A stretch of 14,137 nt of DNA, from assembly GCA_002118135.1 (NCBI GenBank), contig BDIU01000573.1, positions 1 through 14,137 on the forward strand. Reading direction: 5' to 3'. The notes beneath the pieces were generated by a model. That model was not told the DNA's origin and made no database searches. It worked only from the letters and a program-made list of their open reading frames with translations. This stretch comes from Trebouxia sp. TZW2008. Its lineage: Eukaryota; Chlorophyta; Trebouxiophyceae; Trebouxiales; Trebouxiaceae. Position numbers and translations under genes: made by a program. Below, piece after piece: positions 10,001 through 13,962 of this stretch; within the stretch, counting starts at the first letter, position 1, and the number at the start of each line of letters is the position of its first letter.

Positions 10001-13000
10001 GACAAACTAGCATGTGAGAACAGACTCACAGCACATGCACAATAGATTGGGGACGACAAGTGTCTTGAAGTGCCACATGGGGGTTTTGCAGGCAGAACAG
10101 CCATGGCAGGGCATTTTGTGCTTGGGGACGCCCTGTCTCTGGTATGCAATCTCCACGGAGGTCAAGGCCAAAATTGAAGGTTCCCAGCTCAGCCTTCTGA
10201 AGACTGCCAGCATCAGCTTGGTCGGCGCTTCTTCGCCCTTTGCAATGTGCTCTGGCATTGCCATCAACCTCTGCAAGCTCTGCCTGCAGCAACACGATAA
10301 CAATGAGGTTTACAATAGTACCTCAATTCTGCATCTTCTAGCACGTGCACAGTCTTCTGAAGACTACCAGCATCAGCTTGGGTGGCGCTTGGTCTCCCTT
10401 TGCAATGTGTTCTGGCATGGGCATTAGCCTCTGCAACTTTTGCCTGCAGCAATTCAACAACAATATCCAAATTTGTACATGTACCTGTAGTGCTGTTAAC
10501 GCCAGTCTGAATGCAAGCGCACACACTGACATCAAGCATGCTTTAGAAGCAATGCGCCAGATCCTGTAATGCTTGTTGACGGCTTCTGTTGCTAGGCTGC
10601 AGATGCAGCTGCAAGCATGCTCACGTGTTCACGCGGAATGTACTAGCAAGCTGCCTGCTGCAATGACTCAATCAGATGCTGCCATACGCTCAGCAGGCAG
10701 TGCCCATCGGTTGCTTGCAATCTGCATTTAAGCTGTGCTCAGTCTCAGGTACAATGTGTCAAAACATTGTGGGTCTGTCGACAGCCGACATAAAACTTTC
10801 GCAGTGACGCATGCTTGCTGTGTTCACAAGAGGACTGACATAGAGGGCCAGGCTGGGCAGATGGAGGCTGACTGACCTCATGAGGGGCACGACATCCAGG
10901 GCCATATTGGGCAAATGTCCTGCCATGAGGTAGAAGGGCATTTCCTCCACAGACAGCCTCAGATGCTGCAATGCCCACAAAGCCCTGAAGCCTGCCACCG
11001 GGTCAAGCAGCTCAGCAATCATGCTGTCAGGTATTGTGTAGAAGGCCTGTGCCTTGAGCAGTAGGTCAAAGGTCGCCACTAGGGCCTCCCAGGCTGCCGG
11101 GGAGGGGGTGGGAAGGGCTTGGGCGGGGTCTGAGGGGGGCGGGTTGCGCTTCAGCAGCCTGTTGATTGCATGAGCTGCCATGAACATCTGCGGGAGCTGC
11201 TCTGGGCCGTGCAGTTTGATCCAGTCTTGCTTCTGCTTGTTTACTGCAGTGCATCATGGCGTCATGCAGATTTGGCGGGATACTTGGCTGAGGCAGAGTT
11301 CAAGCATGCATCACCATCTTATAGAGTCTGCTTCTGTATACATTTAGCAGGATCATGGAACCTCGCTGGCAAGCATACTTCTGGTGAAGATATCATGAAG
11401 GCGGGGCATAACACCTGACTGAGGATGTCGTGGCTTAGATGCAGCAGCGCATTTTCAGCACGCTGCTTCAGCAGCAAAATTGTGACAACAGAGAAAATGC
11501 ATGGTTGCAAAGCATGGCAAAGTACAGAGTAGGCCACGGCTATCTGAGGTGATTGCAGCAAGGCTCAAAAGGATAGCGTAGGCTTTTCAGGGTCAACCTG
11601 CCAAAGAACACGGCAGCGCAAGCAATGCCATCAAGCAAAGTAGGAACGGCTTACGCTTGGCCTCAATTTCAACACTCCAGTCAGCCCCTTCTGGCTCCAG
11701 GAACTTGCACAAGCGTGGGACTGCTTGCATGCGCAGAAGGGCAACCTCAGTTGCCTCCCAGACTTCAGCGGGCGCATCCTCTTTGGCTAGTAGCTTCTGC
11801 AGCACTGAGAAGGCTGCCTCTGCAGTTGACCTGAAAGTGCTGGCTGCTGCATTGGCATCCAGAGCCACAACAAGCACTGGGATTGCGCCTGCATGCACAT
11901 GATTGCTGAATTCGTATTGTGCACACAGCATCAGTGCCAAGTTGTTTGTTGATGTCCTGTGATACAGCCTGTGAACAATCCAAAGCTGCAGTGATCATAA
12001 AGTCGTTTATCTTTGCACTGGCATAGGCCTCAAGCCAACACCAGACCTTGTGCCTGCATAGTATCACTTGACTGCATCAGCACCTCTGCAGAGAAGTGTG
12101 GGTGCTCATCTCAGCAGCCGCATGCAGAGCCGCTGCTTGCCCACAAGCACAATACACCCGCCATGATGGGGTCCATACGCACCTTTATGAGATAGTCAAT
12201 GTGCTTGTCTTGGCAGCAGCATGAGTGGCCCCAATTAGCGCCGTCTTTGCATGCATGAGGTGTACGATTGCCCTGAGTGCAGACCCTGAGCTTACCTGCT
12301 GCTGTAGTGCAGCATGCACAGCCTTGGATGCTGTTCATGACGACAGCAAGATCTCTCCTTTGAATCCACTTGCGCTTGATGCAGCAATGATTGCTTGCAA
12401 GGCTTCACAGTTTAGCAAAAACCACATCACGCTCTTCATGGCACAAGACTGCAATGCTTTCAACAAACCAGGTGGCCTTAACGTTGCTTCATGAAATCAT
12501 TCTTTCAAGCTGTGCGCTAGACAAGCTCAGCAGGCCACTCAGTTTGGTCTCAAAAAGCAAGCGGGCACGAATTGTGCTGCCATATGAGAGTTTGAGAAGC
12601 AGCACATCATCAGGATTCACCTGCCATGTACAGGCTTGCTGAGGGGCTAGCACACGGGAGCACCTGAAGTTGGGTACAGCTATTCCTCTCTATAAGGAGA
12701 CTCAAGTATAAAGATGTTCTCAATGTAGGGAGAAGGCAACTGAAAACCAATCACTGCATTCTGACTGCATTGGTATCTTTAAGTAAGGACAATTTGATAT
12801 AAGAACTATTTTATTGACCAACGCAGTTGTCATGAAGAAGAATCGCTGTACCTGCATCCAAAGCCCCATGCGCCACTTCATTGAAGATGCCAGAGGCATG
12901 GCTGGGCACCAAGTAGCTCAAAAGCTGGCAGATCCAGTCATGTGACTCAGTAGCCAGCACAGCTGTCCTCATTTTGAGTCTCCTCCTTAGCAGAGGTAAT

Positions 13001-13962
13001 GCCATTTTGATGGCCAGGTCGCACAAGGCTTGTGCTTCGCCATGCACAGCAGTTGGCAAGGGATTCTCTGCTATTCGAGCTGCTTCCTGGCTGGTTGAAA
13101 CTGCGGCTGAGTTCAGCGTCATGTGCATGAGGTCTAGCACAGCATCACTGATCTTGATGGTGGAAAGAACGCGTGACAGCTGAAGCATGAGGACAACTGC
13201 TCGTAAGCATCTGAGATACTTGTTGGACTGGTTTGAAATTGGCAAAGGTCCTTCTTGAAACAGCCTGTACTGTGCCTTCATGTGCTTGCAGATTTGTGTG
13301 TGACATGCAACCTCGTCTTTTCCCGCTTGATGCAGGCCTGTCATTCTGAGGAAGGCATGCACAAGCAGCAGTAGAGGTCTGACAGAAGGTGACACGGCTG
13401 ACCATTCAGCAGATGTGAGCTCATGCCGCGCCAAATCAAGACCAGCCGGTGCTGTGGCAGTCGCAGGCATTGAATAAAAGTCATGGAAAATATACGCATC
13501 AGCTAGCTTGAGCGCTGTCCATGCAGATTGCTCAGAGATGCTGATAGCAGAAGCTTGCCAAAAGGCCACCACACAATCCTCCATCCACCCTGGCAAACTT
13601 TGCCAAATGCATATGGCCACGGTGTGATCAAAGGATGCTTTCAACCTCAAAGTTTTGTTCGCGCCGCTCACAAGCTGCAGCATTGAAACGTCTCGATGCT
13701 CATTGACACAGACAGGGGCGTGCTCATGACAGAATGAGAAGCGACACTCAAGACGGTGCTCTCAAAAGTCGATGAGTACCTGTTTCAAGGGCTGATCTCC
13801 CAATGGAGAGCCTTTGTGAATTAGCACGCAATGACCTTTCGCAATTCCAAGATCATTTCCTAAAGCTGTCAGCAGATCCTGTGTCGTGAAGTTCGGGCTG
13901 ACACGCTGGCGCCAGTCCAGCTTACTGAGAGTCTGCAGTGAAACTTTTGTCAGCTTCACAGC
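831..13962 (-). CDS. Multi-exon gene: UBL - helical/ARM - U-box protein, putative E3 ubiquitin ligase
   Basis: This entry is the overall gene model; exons are listed separately. Seen in the sequence: a ubiquitin-like segment at the 5' end, long helical exons, an armadillo-type repeat, a Lys/Ala/Gln-rich charged region and a U-box ending at a TGA stop (831-833). Known of the families: U-box domains recruit ubiquitin-charged E2 enzymes, helical/ARM regions bind substrates, and N-terminal ubiquitin-like folds often dock on proteasome or ubiquitin-handling partners. Inferred: an E3 (or E4-like) ligase of roughly 1,400 residues acting in the cytosol or nucleus. Junction phases agree for 13780/13674, 11655/11243, 10877/10283, 10030/9342, 9101/8396, 8214/7555, 6592/6420, 6247/5299, 5005/3978, 3703/2963, 2752/1873 and 1391/1004. 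Weak stretches are 12646-12296 and 7450-6799. Two adjacent genes remain possible if the chain breaks at one of these. Confidence 0.6.
1005..1390 (-). other. Intron splitting the U-box
   Basis: GTATTC at 1390 to GGCTGCAG at 1005, 386 nt. No repeats or genes are evident. The splice position, right after ITK, divides the U-box between its first loop and the catalytic core. Confidence 0.75.
1391..1873 (-). CDS. Exon: Lys/Ala/Gln-rich charged segment and first strand of U-box
   Basis: One hundred and sixty-one codons, phase 0 in and out; acceptor TTTCTACAG, donor ACCAAG|GTATTC. It opens EQVEEAEKSEAAAQSAANEL, then a basic run AKKAKKLKQKAKKQQAQQQ likely to form a long helix or coiled coil, an acidic/Ser linker (SSPKSDDEAEPHEDR), and a repeat GLNGAAPGAEAAAAQ. 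The exon ends LQGLFSCPITK, the start of a U-box (typical F-CPIT-E/K). The basic run may direct the protein to the nucleus or bind RNA or acidic partners; this is inference. Confidence 0.85.
1447..1575 (-). repeat. 45-bp in-frame repeat coding for a 15-residue unit
   Basis: CTGGGGCTGCACCAT recurs at 1447, 1492 and 1537, exactly 45 bp apart. On the minus strand it encodes GLNGAAPGAEAAAAQ, GLNGAAPGAGAVEAQ and GPNGAAPE, about 2.7 units just before the U-box. It is likely to vary in length between strains. Confidence 0.8.
1874..2280 (-). other. Left part of the intron before the charged exon
   Basis: Non-repetitive intron between the 25-bp minisatellite and the acceptor TTTCTACAG (1874). No gene or RNA is visible. 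Confidence 0.6.
2281..2454 (+). repeat. 25-bp minisatellite, seven units
   Basis: Contiguous units 2281-2305, 2306-2330, 2331-2355, 2356-2380, 2381-2404 (24 bp), 2405-2429 and 2430-2454, consensus GCAGCAACATGCTAAGAGAC then AAAGT. There are no spacers, so it is not a CRISPR array. It appears to have expanded from the junction sequence of the adjacent 139-bp units. Confidence 0.85.
2452..2830 (-). repeat. Three tandem copies of an exon end, unit 139 bp
   Basis: Copies at 2452-2590, 2591-2729 and 2730-2830 share (plus strand) CAATCTTGAGCT, CAGCCGCCAA and TTGCGTATCAGCCT. Only the copy at 2730 retains the functional donor GTAAGC. Each unit ends AACATGCTAAGAGACAAA, the core of the 25-bp repeat next door. 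Confidence 0.75.
2752..2963 (-). CDS. Exon: helical segment before the charged region
   Basis: Acceptor ATCAAGACAG, phase 1; donor CCCTATG|GTAAGC, phase 0. It reads QLCHDVEALVKCHKELQKIA, GWGLVLAATLPSWCQDF and MALRTCLRQIRKHTMYSAL, ending LQTCFFPM. The donor side of this exon lies inside a tandem repeat whose other two copies have lost the donor (ATG|ATAAGC and a GACAGTCAGC version). Confidence 0.6.
2964..3324 (-). other. Intron, no recognised structure
   Basis: The left part of the intron between 3703 and 2963. No coding periodicity on the minus strand. An open plus-strand frame (2923-3264) has no splice or start context that supports it. Confidence 0.5.
3348..3380 (-). CDS. Candidate cassette exon, 33 nt
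   Basis: Acceptor CAGCCTGCAG, donor ATTATTG|GTACAA, phase 1 in and out, encoding SRDSSPLQII. The frame is open further upstream to a CATGGCAG acceptor, but that entry is phase 0 and does not fit. Like the 42-nt cassette, it is a copy of the 3703 exon end. Confidence 0.3.
3598..3639 (-). CDS. Candidate cassette exon, 42 nt
   Basis: Acceptor CGGGCTCAG, donor ATCATTG|GTACAG, phase 1 in and out. It encodes DVEFSDSSPLQII after a split Ala codon, like SSSSSTLQSI at the end of the 3703 exon. It is frame-neutral if included. Not proven to be spliced. Confidence 0.3.
3703..3978 (-). CDS. Exon: helical segment with Ser-rich end
   Basis: Acceptor CTGTTCACAG (phase 1, 3978) or AATGCAG (phase 1, 3963); donor AGCATTG|GTACGT, phase 1. 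It reads VYKNELLSISDWESDGTP, AGVKAVLEALCALALKFTEQ, LKYLPEPKRQPSK and TTDARLKSLLTK, ending AESSSSSTLQSI. The two acceptors differ by 15 nt in frame, so both products are possible. Phases fit 5005 before and 2963 after. Confidence 0.7.
3965..4215 (+). repeat. 40-bp minisatellite overlapping a splice acceptor
   Basis: Units begin GCATTGATGTTGACT and end GGGGACAANTTGACATA; clear units lie at 3965-4004 and 4005-4044, then more diverged ones to about 4215. On the minus strand each unit is a pyrimidine tract followed by CAG (CCCCTGTTCACAG in the best), that is, a potential 3' splice site. The first unit overlaps the exon start at 3978. Confidence 0.65.
4220..4500 (-). other. Intron, possible helical fragment without matching splice sites
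   Basis: A frame from about 4433 reads QAFAPLVSSPFYSAVLHKLH and reaches a GC-type donor AAG|GCAAGC. The acceptor ATATTGCAG gives phase 0, but the neighbours need phase 1, so I do not call an exon. The rest of 4220-4500 shows nothing. Confidence 0.3.
4525..5065 (-). repeat. Three tandem copies of an exon end plus donor, unit 180-190 bp
   Basis: The functional donor (GTGAGC, plus 4999-5004) has copies at 4809-4814 and 4629-4634, spacing 190 and 180. Shared plus-strand words in order are GAAGTGGGC, TCAGATA, GGGACTSTAGGAG, AAGCATGC, GGGCTCAC, AGCTTCTGCATAGGCTC and GTCAGC. The middle copy contains an open, phase-matched cassette; the leftmost contains a TGA early. Confidence 0.75.
4815..4865 (-). 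CDS. Candidate cassette exon (copy 2 of the 5005 exon end)
   Basis: Acceptor GCTGCAAG with two bases of a split codon, 16 codons, donor ATTT|GTGAGC: phase 1 in and 1 out, so it can be spliced between 5005 and 3978 without changing frame. It encodes ATGEADADAIGASVAAI, diverged from ATGKADFEAIRAYAEAI. The acceptor is AAG rather than CAG, so use is uncertain. Confidence 0.3.
5005..5299 (-). CDS. Exon: conserved-looking helical segment
   Basis: Ninety-eight codons plus one base; acceptor CATGCTGCAG, phase 0; donor GCTATTG|GTGAGC, phase 1. The peptide includes ELLKVMIDRLKDLPAVTLP, GLRPLSIAHPRECILALIL, TRHFVQHALPLIPAWFWEHI and ADFEAIRAYAEAI. The Trp/Phe-rich AWFWEHIIRVL helix is distinctive. This is a very strong coding segment, but I do not recognise its family. 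The 3' end of the exon with its donor is copied twice more downstream on the minus strand. Confidence 0.75.
5271..5461 (-). repeat. Tandem duplication of an acceptor and exon start, period 98 bp
   Basis: Blocks 5271-5363 and 5369-5461 share AGCCTGTCTATCATGAC, TCCTGCAGCATGCACT and CAGAAAGG in order. The first contains the functional acceptor and the start of the 5299 exon (ELLKVMIDRL); the second preserves the acceptor, reads DLFKVMIDRL and keeps phase 0. An AAG|GTCATG in the second copy could be a donor, giving a 12-nt microexon. Confidence 0.65.
5300..6246 (-). other. Intron of 947 nt carrying a MITE-like element and a duplicated exon start
   Basis: From GTAGCC (6246) to ATGCTGCAG (5300). 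It holds the 171-bp palindromic element at 5870-6040 and a tandem copy (5369-5461) of the next exon's start. The rest (5462-5869 and 6041-6246) has no coding periodicity or recognisable structure. Confidence 0.5.
5870..6040. mobile_element. MITE-like element, 171 bp, TA target duplication
   Basis: The ends are imperfect inverted repeats: the left end AGAGTAAACTCTTTTTGTAAG pairs with the right end read in reverse, CAGTAAAGTCTCTTTGTAAAG. TA dinucleotides flank it (5868-5869 and 6041-6042). The centre is a hairpin, ATCACTGC at 5944-5951 and GCAGTGAT at 5961-5968. GTAAGGACA words recur inside. Short size, no coding capacity and a TA duplication suit a non-autonomous Tc1/mariner-pogo type element; the family assignment is inferred. 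A second copy lies near 12675. Confidence 0.6.
6247..6420 (-). CDS. Exon: helical, Ser-rich segment
   Basis: Fifty-eight codons, phase 0 in and out; acceptor CTGTTGCAG, donor GTTCAG|GTAGCC. The peptide runs TVETNLQAATKLLSQLHV, DESLQATLLDVTLMCVED, SLMGLSSSSPSQENWVEVQ. The first part is amphipathic helix; a Ser run forms a linker near the end. The phase fits the following exon at 5299. Confidence 0.7.
6393..6803 (-). repeat. Tandem duplication of intron plus exon start, unit about 204 bp
   Basis: Two copies, roughly 6393-6598 and 6597-6803, each start on the minus strand with GGTTTTGACA, include an intron of about 170 nt (shared GTGCACTGAAA and CAATCAGCTSAGTAT-type blocks) and end at CTGTTGCAG|ACGGTGGA. 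Similarity is high but clearly diverged, so the event is not recent. It preserves both splice borders. Confidence 0.7.
6592..6624 (-). CDS. 33-nt microexon created by tandem duplication
   Basis: Acceptor CTGTTGCAG, donor TTGAAG|GTTTTG, 11 codons, phase 0 in and out. It encodes TVEKNLQAALK, nearly the same as the start of the next exon, TVETNLQAATK. The flanking introns are also duplicates of each other. Inclusion adds three helical turns without changing the frame and skipping is also frame-neutral, so alternative use is possible. Confidence 0.5.
6799..6830 (-). CDS. Short candidate exon before the duplicated microexon
   Basis: It ends at GCGGAAG|GTTTTG (6799). The frame that joins in phase to the following exons reads VFLWKQLRK. 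The acceptor is uncertain: ACAG (phase 1, 6830) or GAAGCAG (phase 0, leaving only LRK). The donor context is repeated 207 nt downstream at 6592, which shows this exon end took part in the duplication. Confidence 0.3.
6831..7450 (-). other. Unresolved stretch, mainly intron
   Basis: I could not place exons here with confidence. One candidate is 6928-6905 (acceptor TGAAACAG, peptide FRERLVPH, donor CAC|GTATCT, phase 0 both ends). The same frame continues openly as VSSIVAGKCQHYLILSAK to about 6799, but leaves that donor in a phase that does not fit the next exon. The region 7380-6960 has no convincing coding periodicity. Confidence 0.3.
7451..7555 (-). CDS. Probable exon of 35 codons
   Basis: Acceptor GAATGTGCAG, phase 0, matching the preceding donor at 8214. 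It reads ATPPWSTDRCVALARALVSM, then SSLQSLYRGAAIMQQ, and could end at CAG|GCAAGC, a GC-type donor at phase 0; the frame remains open further (to about 7322), so a later GT donor such as AAG|GTCATG is possible. The helix-like ALARALVSMSSLQSLYR supports coding. Its start lies in the last unit of the minisatellite. Confidence 0.45.
7530..8040 (+). repeat. 33-bp minisatellite with about 87-bp higher-order blocks, inside an intron
   Basis: The plus-strand core is GTGGCCTGCACAGTCACAC with a tail like AGACACTGGACGCA, repeated with divergence across roughly 500 bp. A longer block beginning GGTCAGTGCTCCAGG recurs at 7531, 7619 and 7705 (spacing 88 and 86). Because 33 is divisible by three, both strands show long open frames with 11-residue repeats (plus: ACTVTQTLDA type; minus: Cys-rich CDCAGH type). 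On the minus strand every unit holds a TGTGCAG|GCC-like acceptor, and the last block overlaps the true exon start at 7555. Confidence 0.75.
8040..8240 (+). repeat. Three copies of a block spanning the 8214 donor, spacing about 81-84 bp
   Basis: Copies at about 8040-8070, 8120-8150 and 8203-8232 share GCTGGCTTACRTTGGCAGCAGACTG (one R) with few changes. The copy at 8203-8232 contains the functional donor of the 8396-8214 exon (minus GCCAAC|GTAAGC). The middle copy keeps GCCAAT|GTAAGC, so it could act as a donor; the first has GCCAAC|ATAAGC, which destroys it. This is a donor-anchored tandem triplication. Confidence 0.6.
8214..8396 (-). CDS. Exon: charged, Gln-rich helical segment
   Basis: Exactly 61 codons, phase 0 in and out; acceptor GCCGTTCAG, donor GCCAAC|GTAAGC. 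The peptide includes ETRRWRDSTQQREEQ, ISPEDQAPQVDADLLSK and WLAKAQQQGTLQLVSSC. Charge and Gln content are higher than in the neighbouring exons, and a coiled-coil or linker role is possible. The intron sequence beyond the donor (TTGGCAGCAGACTG on the plus strand) is repeated three times downstream. Confidence 0.65.
8397..9100 (-). other. Intron of 704 nt with partial exon copy and an intronic repeat
   Basis: From GTGTGC (9100) to GCCGTTCAG (8397). The block 8507-8612 is a shortened, altered copy of 8320-8460, which covers the exon start and upstream intron. A second repeat with a GCTTCTGTA start and GCAAGCAT end occurs at about 8450, 8592 and 8660, and once more at 11329 in another intron. 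The rest shows no structure I recognise. Confidence 0.5.
9101..9342 (-). CDS. Exon: helical segment rich in Leu, Gln and Arg
   Basis: Eighty codons; acceptor CTTTGCAG, entry phase 1; donor GCTGAG|GTGTGC, exit phase 0. The peptide starts TFASLNKDPSPIALAAVDAF and goes through FWAGLEDVEQCRHLLLD, RYRMVQQRFGEDVF and AQLTLAACWARLCAE. Strong helical periodicity with Trp and Cys in buried positions suits a repeat-type scaffold. Phases fit the exon before (10030) and after (8396). No motif identifies a specific family. Confidence 0.7.
9343..10029 (-). other. Intron of 687 nt with a decayed exon copy and a 19-bp direct repeat
   Basis: The intron runs from GTGAGT (10029) to the acceptor CTTTGCAG (9343). 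It contains an altered copy of the next exon's start (9383-9497, listed separately) and a 19-bp tandem duplication at 9826-9844/9845-9863 (AGTCCTCTGGCA core). A frame open from about 10013 to 9735 reads partly protein-like but has no paired splice sites in phase, so I leave it as intron. Confidence 0.5.
9383..9497 (-). pseudogene. Decayed tandem copy of the exon starting at 9342
   Basis: It has the same acceptor context (CTGCAG|GC ACC) and the same phase as the functional exon 151 nt away. The start reads TSASPNKEFSPVALAAL, matching TFASLNKDPSPIALAAV in the functional exon. A one-base insertion near GACTGCTTTCTGG then shifts the frame and a TGA follows within about ten codons. No donor lies before the stop. 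It is a local duplicate that has lost coding capacity. If its acceptor were ever used, the transcript would be truncated. Confidence 0.6.
10030..10283 (-). CDS. Exon: helical segment with Cys-rich tail (copy B of a duplicated exon)
   Basis: In at phase 2 after GTTGCTGCAG, out at phase 1 at TGTGCT|GTGAGT, giving exact agreement with both neighbours. It begins QSLQRLMAMPEHIAKGEE and APTKLMLAVFRRLSW, a clear amphipathic region, then EPSILALTSVEIAYQRQG. The last third is Cys-rich (CHGCSACKTP and LLCMC) and less convincing as protein; an earlier donor could cut it off. The first half has a diverged copy 160 nt upstream on the minus strand (10443 onwards). I prefer this copy as the constitutive exon because it stays open to a strong donor. 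Confidence 0.55.
10362..10443 (-). pseudogene. Duplicate exon copy A (5' half), probably truncated
   Basis: The acceptor AATTGCTGCAG and phase 2 entry are the same as in the exon at 10283. The peptide QKLQRLMPMPEHIAKGDQ, then PPKLMLVVFRRL, is a close match to the downstream copy. It then diverges and runs to TAG at about 10344. A GCTG|GTAGTC donor inside would leave at phase 0, which does not fit the next exon. It is either a decayed duplicate or an alternative first half that would shorten the protein when used. The stretch between it and 10283 is intron with the same CTGCAG-rich texture. Confidence 0.5.
10877..11243 (-). CDS. Exon: helical segment with a proline-rich loop
   Basis: In at phase 1 after CACTGCAG (C|TA completes a Leu codon), out at phase 2 at ATGAG|GTCAGT, a strong donor. 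The peptide starts NKQKQDWIKLHGPEQLPQMF, has a Pro-rich linker around NPPPSDPAQALPTPSPAAW, then Leu-rich helices (WEALVATFDLLLKAQAF, FRALWALQHLRLSVEEM). It appears to continue the helical body after the ARM exon. The frame stays open about 120 nt past the donor, so intron retention or a later donor (CTCTAT|GTCAGT) cannot be excluded. No enzyme motif is seen. Confidence 0.65.
11655..11985 (-). CDS. Exon: armadillo-type repeat segment
   Basis: One hundred and ten codons plus one base; acceptor ATCACTGCAG, phase 0; donor CCAAGC|GTAAGC, phase 1. The peptide begins LWIVHRLYHRTSTNNLALML and contains HVHAGAIPVLVVALDAN, a good match to the armadillo signature (N-LA---xxN---xxAGAIPxLVxLL). It continues with helices FRSTAEAAFSVLQKLLAK and EVWEATEVALLRMQAVPRL. 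ARM repeats stack into a superhelix that binds partners, which suits a substrate-binding part of a U-box ligase. The same repeat class is common in plant and algal PUB-ARM ligases, but there the U-box usually precedes the ARM array, whereas here it follows. Confidence 0.7.
11986..12295 (-). other. Intron with a possible decayed ankyrin-like segment
   Basis: Intron between the donor at 12295 (GTAAGC) and the acceptor ATCACTGCAG at 11986. On the minus strand, GATHAAAKTS, then after a frame change HIDYLIKV, then after another QAAALHAAAEMSTH, resemble pieces of ankyrin repeats (GxTxLHxAAxxGH). No continuous frame exists. A second acceptor-like site (CTTCTCTGCAG, about 12090) could start a small alternative exon, but its phase does not fit the neighbours. 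Confidence 0.3.
12296..12488 (-). CDS. Coding-like stretch with frame conflicts, ending in a strong donor
   Basis: It ends at CAGCAG|GTAAGC (12296), a near-consensus donor. In the frame that leaves the donor at phase 0, the peptide is EALQAIIAASSASGFKGEILLSS, then TGA, then TASKAVHAALQQQ; this resembles helices of an armadillo array and joins in phase to the ARM exon starting at 11985. A second frame upstream reads TWFVESIAVLCHEERDVVFAKL before a TGA. If CATGAACAG is an acceptor, the safe exon is only 12330-12296. Short unplaced introns, frameshift decay or a sequencing error could explain the pattern. Confidence 0.35.
12489..12646 (-). CDS. Probable exon of uncertain borders (helical segment)
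   Basis: The frame reads through QVNPDDVLLLKLSYGS and LLFETKLSGLLSLSSAQ and ends at a TGA (12491-12489). A TAG acceptor at 12647 gives phase 1, matching the preceding donor at 12852; a stronger-looking CAG at the preceding TTCAG gives the wrong phase. No convincing donor is visible before the TGA. Past the TGA the same frame reads SNVKATWFVESIAVLCHEER, which also looks coding, so the stop may be removed by an intron I cannot place, or the gene may be damaged here. A gene end at this stop is the alternative reading. Confidence 0.4.
12677..12812. mobile_element. Second, eroded copy of the 5870-6040 element
   Basis: It shares with the 5870-6040 copy the core AATCACTGCRTTCTGACTGCA and the words TAAGGACAATT and ATATAAG/TGTAAGG in the same order and orientation. 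The left end begins after TA (12675-12676) as CAGCTATTCC, weakly like the expected inverted end; the right end has lost it. It sits in the intron just after the exon ending at 12852. Confidence 0.5.
12852..13674 (-). CDS. Exon: end of UBL domain plus long helical region
   Basis: The largest exon: 274 codons plus one base, in at phase 0 after GCTGCAG and out at phase 1 at GATGCAG|GTACAG. It opens LVSGANKTLRLKASF, matching the last strand of a ubiquitin fold (ubiquitin STLHLVLRL), so the intron of 105 nt (13675-13779) splits the domain. The remainder is helix-rich and soluble-looking, with Leu/Ala-rich amphipathic stretches such as AVVLMLQLSRVLSTIKI and DLAIKMALPLLRRRLKM. No catalytic motif is visible. 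The frame stays open about 40 nt past the donor. This is the clearest single coding segment in the window, but its fold beyond the UBL is not recognised. Confidence 0.75.
13780..13962 (-). CDS. Exon: N-terminal ubiquitin-like domain, first part
   Basis: Sixty-one codons, phase 0 at both ends if the acceptor is TACGCAG (ending 13963). The donor is CAG|GTACTC. The peptide starts AVKLTKVSLQTL and includes TTQDLLTALGNDLGI and VLIHKGSPLGDQPLKQ. Aligned by eye to ubiquitin, it follows the beta-hairpin, helix and LIHKG-LGD turn (ubiquitin LIFAGKQLED) with almost no gaps, and the domain finishes in the next exon. The frame has a stop at 14004-14002 and no ATG before the domain, so the true start lies in an upstream exon. 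One ATG at 14029-14027 opens a short frame ending at a GAG|GTGACG donor-like site, but that would need an intron of about 43 nt, so the start is left open. Confidence 0.6.

Noticed and set aside
10014..10427. 137-codon plus-strand open frame
   Set aside because: Antisense to the duplicated exon pair; the minus strand has matching splice sites and phases, the plus strand has none.
12296..12650. Selenocysteine or altered TGA meaning
   Set aside because: TGA is the natural stop of the U-box exon and does not interrupt other exons; I see no selenoprotein family or hairpin that would support recoding.
831..13962. Naming the gene as the E4 factor UFD2/UBE4
   Set aside because: The C-terminal U-box after a helical body is similar in layout, but I cannot recognise UFD2 core motifs, and the UBL and ARM segments do not belong to that family.
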